This document shows positions 60,481 through 64,000 of a stretch of DNA of 64,000 nucleotides, one piece after another. Both the position numbers and the translations under genes were made by a program. Origin of the DNA: Agromyces aurantiacus. Lineage in GTDB: Bacteria > Actinomycetota > Actinomycetes > Actinomycetales > Microbacteriaceae. Position 1 is the first letter of the stretch. Every line of letters begins with the position of its first letter. The notes beneath the pieces are model-generated. The model saw nothing but the letters and a program-made list of their open reading frames with translations, did no database searches and was not told the origin of the DNA. The stretch covers positions 2,852,001 through 2,916,000 of the forward strand of contig NZ_JAFBBW010000001.1 of NCBI RefSeq assembly GCF_016907355.1, given 5' to 3'.

Positions 60481-61223
60481 TGCCCGACGCCGCCATCCGC
60501 ACCGCCGACCTCGGCATCCGGTTCCGCCGCAACCGCCGGGGCCGCCGCTCCTTCAAGGACCTCTTCTCGCGCAGCCGCCGGCGCGTCCGGCCCGACGAGT
60601 TCTGGGCGCTGCGCGACCTCTCGATCGAGGTGCGTCCGGGCGAGGCGATCGGCGTCGTCGGGCGCAACGGCCAGGGCAAGTCGACGTTGCTCAAGCTCGT
60701 CGCCGGCGTGATGCTGCCCGACGAGGGCACGGTCGCCGTCAACGGCGGCGTCGCCCCGCTCATCGAGATCACGGGCGGCTTCGTCGACGATCTCACGGTG
60801 CGCGACAACGTCTACCTCACCGCCGGCCTGCACGGCATGACGAAGTCGCAGATCGACGCGAAGTTCGACGAGATCATCGGGTTCGCCGAGATCGGCGACT
60901 TCCTCGACACGCCCTACAAGCACCTCTCGAGCGGCATGAAGGTGCGCATCGCGTTCGCCGTGATCTCCCAGCTCGAGGAGCCCATCCTGCTCGTCGACGA
61001 GGTCCTCGCGGTCGGCGACAAGGCGTTCCGCGAGAAGTGCTACCGCCGCATCGAGGAGCTCCTCGCCGGCGGCCGCACGCTCTTCTTCGTCTCGCACAAC
61101 GAGCGCGACCTCCGCCGCTTCTGCACGCGCGGCCTCTACCTCGACAAGGGGCGGCTGGTGCTCGACGCGCCCATCGACGAGGTCCTCGACCGCTACAACG
61201 CCGACTACGGCACGGTGAAGTAG
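60480..61223 (+). CDS. ABC exporter ATPase (TagH/Wzt-like)
   Basis: 247 aa. Walker A GRNGQGKST, signature LSSGMKVRIAFA, Walker B ILLVDEVLAVGD and SHNERDL are typical of TagH/Wzt; LIEITGGFVDDLTVRDN is the gate-proximal motif. There is no C-terminal carbohydrate-binding domain, pointing to the teichoic-acid or linker-independent type. Exports a lipid-linked polymer with the permease. Confidence 0.9.
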   Translation: MPDAAIRTADLGIRFRRNRRGRRSFKDLFSRSRRRVRPDEFWALRDLSIEVRPGEAIGVVGRNGQGKSTLLKLVAGVMLPDEGTVAVNGGVAPLIEITGGFVDDLTVRDNVYLTAGLHGMTKSQIDAKFDEIIGFAEIGDFLDTPYKHLSSGMKVRIAFAVISQLEEPILLVDEVLAVGDKAFREKCYRRIEELLAGGRTLFFVSHNERDLRRFCTRGLYLDKGRLVLDAPIDEVLDRYNADYGTVK

Positions 61224-61304
61224 CGGCGGCGGGCCGCGTCAAGCCCCCGGCCCGGATGCCGCGCCGCGGCCGCCTTCGCAGGTGCGCCGCCTAGGATCGT
61301 CGGC

Positions 61305-62267
61305 ATGTCCGAACGCGTGCACAACATCACGTCGATGCGCTCCGGCGCGCCGCGCGAGGGCGAGCCCGGCTCGGATGCCGCCGACCGGGCCGCCGGGCTC
61401 GAGCGCGGCTTCGACCGCCTCCTGTCCATCCAGCGGCCCATCGTGGTCGCGCACCTGCGCGGGATCCGCCGGAACCATCCGACCGCGACGCCCGACGAGC
61501 TCGTGCGCATCCTCGAGCGGCGCTACCTCACCGCCGTGACCACCGGCGGCGCCGCCGTGGGCGCGACGGCGGTCGTGCCCGGCATCGGCACGGGCGTCAC
61601 GCTCGCGCTGTCGGGCGTCGAGACCGCGGGCTTCCTCGAGGCCACGGCCCTGTTCGCGCAGTCGGTCGCCGAAGTCCACGGGATGCACGTCGAGAACCCC
61701 GACCGCGCCCGCGCGCTCGTGATGACGCTGCTGATGGGCCGCGAGGGCGTCGACCTCGTGCGCCAGTTCGCGGCGCAGGCCACCGGCGGCAGCGTGAGCC
61801 GCAACGCGTACTGGGGCGAGGTGATCACCAACGGGCTCCCCAAAGCCGTGATGGGCACCGTCGCCGACCGGCTTCGCCGGGTCTTCGTCAAGCAGTACGC
61901 CGTGCGCGGCGGAGCGGGCATCATCGGCCGCGCGATCCCGTTCGGCATCGGCGCGGCGATCGGCGGCGTGGGGAACCACATGCTCGGCCGGCGCGTGCTG
62001 CAGCAGTCGCGCCTCGCGTTCGGGGGCGCGCCGCAGGTCCTCCCCGCCGAGCTGGAGCCGCGCGAACCCGGCGTGCCCGCGGGCGTGCGGGCCGCCCGGC
62101 GGGGCGCCGCCGTCACGACCGCGCTCGCCTCGGCGACCAGCCGCGGCCTGCGCTCCGCGAGCCGTGCCATCGGGCGCCGGCGCGACGCGGACGCCGGCGC
62201 CGGCACCGGCACCGGCGCCGGCACCGGCGCCATCGCACCGGAGGCCGACGACCCGTCGGCCGGATAA
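61305..62267 (+). CDS. EcsC-like / putative membrane-associated protein
   Basis: 320 aa. A central hydrophobic Gly/Ala region (GGAAVGATAVVPGIGTGVTLALSG, then GAGIIGRAIPFGIGAAIGGVGNHMLGR) resembles EcsC-family proteins of actinobacteria. The last 45 residues are a basic then Gly-Ala-Thr repeat tail. TAGGAT seven bases before the ATG indicates a leaderless start. It sits among surface-polymer genes but has no known enzymatic motif. Confidence 0.72.
   Translation: MSERVHNITSMRSGAPREGEPGSDAADRAAGLERGFDRLLSIQRPIVVAHLRGIRRNHPTATPDELVRILERRYLTAVTTGGAAVGATAVVPGIGTGVTLALSGVETAGFLEATALFAQSVAEVHGMHVENPDRARALVMTLLMGREGVDLVRQFAAQATGGSVSRNAYWGEVITNGLPKAVMGTVADRLRRVFVKQYAVRGGAGIIGRAIPFGIGAAIGGVGNHMLGRRVLQQSRLAFGGAPQVLPAELEPREPGVPAGVRAARRGAAVTTALASATSRGLRSASRAIGRRRDADAGAGTGTGAGTGAIAPEADDPSAG
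62194..62232 (+). repeat. GCCGGC/ACCGGC hexamer repeat in a coding tail
   Basis: About six tandem GCCGGC or GCACCG units encoding alternating Gly with Ala or Thr at the C-terminus of the EcsC-like protein; prone to slippage. Confidence 0.7.
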
Positions 62268-62291
62268 ACGACCGCTCGACCGAACCCGACC

Positions 62292-63584
62292 TCAGTCGAC
62301 CTCGACCTCGTCGGACTGCTCGGCGGCCTCGCCCTCGGCGTCGTGGTCGTCGACCTCGGGATCGGCCGCGTGCAGTGCGGCGAAGCGCTCCCACTCGGCC
62401 ATCAGGTGGTCGACCGCCTCGTGGAACCGGGCCGTGGTGACGCCGGGCGTGGTGTCGCCGAAGTACCGCTCGACCCAGTACGCGAGCCGGCCGAGCGCGG
62501 CTTCGTCGTGCGCGACCTCGTCGACCCGCGCGGTCATGGTCGCGCCATCCGCGGCATCGAGCCATTCGCACGCCGAGAGGTACCCGCCCGTGTCGACCTG
62601 CGCGTCGGGGTTCGCGGGCCTGGTCACGAGCAGCGGCCTGCCCGCGGCGAGGCGGTCGTAGACCATCGCCGAGATGTCGACGATCGCGACGTCGGCCGCG
62701 GCGAGCTGCCAGCCGAGGTCGGGTCCCGTGTCGACGATGTGGTGCGCCGACGCGTCGCCGGAGTTGGCCTGCTCGAGCACGCGCATGATCTCGCGGTTCG
62801 CGACCCCGTAGTCGTGGTCGACGACCCCGGAGCGCGGATGCGGGCGGTAGATCACGCGGTGGCGGCCGGTCGCGACGAGCGCGCGGACGAGCTCGACGCC
62901 GTGCGACGCGATCGACCCGTACGCGGCCGCCCCCCGGTCGCCCTCCCACGTCGGCGCGTAGAGCACGACCTCGCGGTCGTCCTCGGGGTAGGGCAGTGGC
63001 CGCCCGTCGAGGTAGTGGTCCGCCTGCGGCCGGCCGATCGGGATGGCGCGCTTGTCGAAGTCGTAGTCCCAGAGCACCTTCTCGAGGCGCGCCCGCGCGG
63101 CATCGCCGGCGATCAGCGCGTAGTCGTACGCCTTGAACTGGTTGGTGGTCATGTACATCTTGTCGGACTCGCCGTGGTTGATGAACACGTGCCAGCGGCG
63201 GCCGTACCGCATCATCTGGAAGTTCTTGGCGTTCTGGTTGACGTAGAAGACGACGTGCAGGTCCTGCTCGTGGATCACCCGCTCGAGGTCGGCGACGCGC
63301 CGGACGTAGGCGACGGGCAGCGGCGACTCCTCGCGCAGCGCGAGCGCGGCACCCGACGCGCGGCTGAGGATGAGCACCGGATGGCGCTCGGCGAGCACCG
63401 CGAGCGGCCTGTACCACTGCCGCAGCTGGTACAGGTTGACCTTGCCGTCGGCGAAGTACACGCCGATGCGGTACCGGTGCGGCTCGAGCGAGGGCAGCTC
63501 GGCCAGGCTGCGCTGCGCGCGGCGCGACCGGATGACGTTCTTGACCAGCGTGACGGCGCGACGCGCGTCTCTCCTCAAACCCAC
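62292..63584 (-). CDS. CDP-glycerol glycerophosphotransferase-like protein
   Basis: 430 aa from GTG 63584, six bases after TACCCT (leaderless). FINHGESDKMYMTTNQFKAYDYAL and VVLYAPTWEGD, then VIYRPHPRSGV and VDISAMVYDRLAAGRPLLVT are the TagF/TagB glycerophosphotransferase motifs (HG, APTW, RPHP, D-S). It should add polyol-phosphate or sugar-phosphate units to a wall polymer. The acidic C-terminal tail (EGEAAEQSDEVEVD) is unusual. Convergent with the EcsC-like gene. Confidence 0.86.
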   Translation of the reverse strand: MGLRRDARRAVTLVKNVIRSRRAQRSLAELPSLEPHRYRIGVYFADGKVNLYQLRQWYRPLAVLAERHPVLILSRASGAALALREESPLPVAYVRRVADLERVIHEQDLHVVFYVNQNAKNFQMMRYGRRWHVFINHGESDKMYMTTNQFKAYDYALIAGDAARARLEKVLWDYDFDKRAIPIGRPQADHYLDGRPLPYPEDDREVVLYAPTWEGDRGAAAYGSIASHGVELVRALVATGRHRVIYRPHPRSGVVDHDYGVANREIMRVLEQANSGDASAHHIVDTGPDLGWQLAAADVAIVDISAMVYDRLAAGRPLLVTRPANPDAQVDTGGYLSACEWLDAADGATMTARVDEVAHDEAALGRLAYWVERYFGDTTPGVTTARFHEAVDHLMAEWERFAALHAADPEVDDHDAEGEAAEQSDEVEVD

Positions 63585-63624
63585 CGTCCAAGGGTAGCCG
63601 GAGCCCCCGTGCCGGGGACGCGGG

Positions 63625-64000
63625 TCAGATGACCGGCGGCCGGCCTGCGAGCGTCATCCGCCAGACGGTGCGCCAGCGCAGCGGACGTCGCGGTCCCGGG
63701 TCCTCGCGCCAGCCTGCACGCCATCCCCCGAACCAGGCCCGCAGGGCGGCGGGGTCGCGGAACCACCGCAGCACCTGGATGGCCGTCCACGAGCCGACGT
63801 AGAGCGGGACGAACGGCAGGGGCAGGTTGCGGCGCGCGAGCCACACGCGGTTGCGCGCGTTGAGGCGGTAGTAGTACTCGTGGCGCGCCGGGTCGATCAC
63901 CGGGTGCGCGGCCTCGAGGTCGCCCGCATACCAGGCTCGGTGGCCCGTGTCCCACACGCGCCAGGCGAGCTCGATGCCCTCGTGCGCATAGAAGAACGGG
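63625..64000 (-). CDS. Family 2 glycosyltransferase, C-terminal part
   Basis: About 124 codons are visible; the N-terminus lies beyond the right edge. FFYAHEGIELAWRVWDTGHRAWY matches the HEDxDLxxR-type acceptor-site motif of rhamnosyltransferase-like GT2 enzymes, followed by RHEYYYRLNARNRVWLARRNLP, a membrane-proximal segment. It probably builds the exported surface glycan. The nucleotide-binding DxD is outside the window. Confidence 0.82.
   Translation of the reverse strand, partial: PFFYAHEGIELAWRVWDTGHRAWYAGDLEAAHPVIDPARHEYYYRLNARNRVWLARRNLPLPFVPLYVGSWTAIQVLRWFRDPAALRAWFGGWRAGWREDPGPRRPLRWRTVWRMTLAGRPPVI

Noticed and set aside
1..64000. tRNA genes, rRNA, CRISPR arrays, prophage or transposase genes
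   Set aside because: None was recognised by eye: no transposase or integrase motifs, no regularly spaced repeats, no rRNA-like sequence. A tRNA scan could not be run.

Overview
The window is very GC-rich, with G or C at almost every third codon position. It carries actinobacterial hallmarks: a DUF3039 zinc protein, many GTG starts, leaderless promoters, a fused pcaD-pcaC, and rdgB-rph-murI in a row. The best guess is a Microbacteriaceae-type actinobacterium (Agromyces or Microbacterium relatives); that placement is inference. I saw no rRNA, tRNA, CRISPR array, transposase, integrase or replication origin.

Positions 1-11625 form a catabolic block that I read as a C-glycoside (or related glycoside) degradation regulon. 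A leftward operon encodes an MFS transporter, a GMC/pyranose-oxidase-like FAD sugar oxidase, two proteins that fuse a C-glycoside-deglycosidase beta-type domain to a metal-binding TIM-barrel alpha-type domain, a 30-codon small ORF and an HSL-type esterase. Upstream of it lie a Gfo/Idh/MocA oxidoreductase with a coupled partner of unknown function, a ROK regulator, and a third beta-alpha fusion preceded by a 25-codon ORF. Palindromic operators sit on the promoters.

Positions 11722-29501 are for aromatic compounds. A NodD/LinR-type LysR gene faces a tightly coupled operon (two FAH-fold hydrolases, a cyclase-family protein, a FAD monooxygenase, an amidohydrolase). An SDR and a small cupin follow, with two operators of the form TGATG-N5-CATCA. 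Next comes a complete 4-hydroxybenzoate/protocatechuate route to succinyl-CoA and acetyl-CoA (pobA, pcaH, G, B, L, I, J, F) with an IclR regulator. A divergent extradiol (VOC) dioxygenase closes the block, followed by two strong terminators. A natural model is that sugar is cut from a plant glycoside at one end and the aglycone and its hydroxybenzoate pieces are burned at the other.

Positions 29522-34766 hold a small membrane protein and a sulfur/persulfide module: a four-domain CoA-disulfide-reductase-like protein, a ZIP transporter and a sulfide:quinone oxidoreductase. Positions 34900-40740 hold a DUF1653 protein, a CitE-like lyase overlapping a DctA dicarboxylate carrier, its divergent DcuS/DcuR-like two-component system, and a leaderless MazEF pair. 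Positions 40741-41782 are nearly gene-free, with a decayed zinc-ribbon/membrane gene and hairpins.

Positions 41783-51030 carry DedA, a LuxR-type regulator facing a RidA-like / FAD-oxidase / secreted-protein operon, a CDF metal exporter, and a two-component system joined to an ABC exporter. Positions 51199-58647 are housekeeping (rdgB, rph, murI, pncB, DUF3039) plus an ABC exporter whose ATPase has a roughly 390-residue disordered N-terminus. Positions 58878-64000 are cell-surface polysaccharide or teichoic-acid genes: a nucleotidyltransferase, a TagG/TagH-like exporter, an EcsC-like protein, a CDP-glycerol glycerophosphotransferase-like protein and the end of a family 2 glycosyltransferase.
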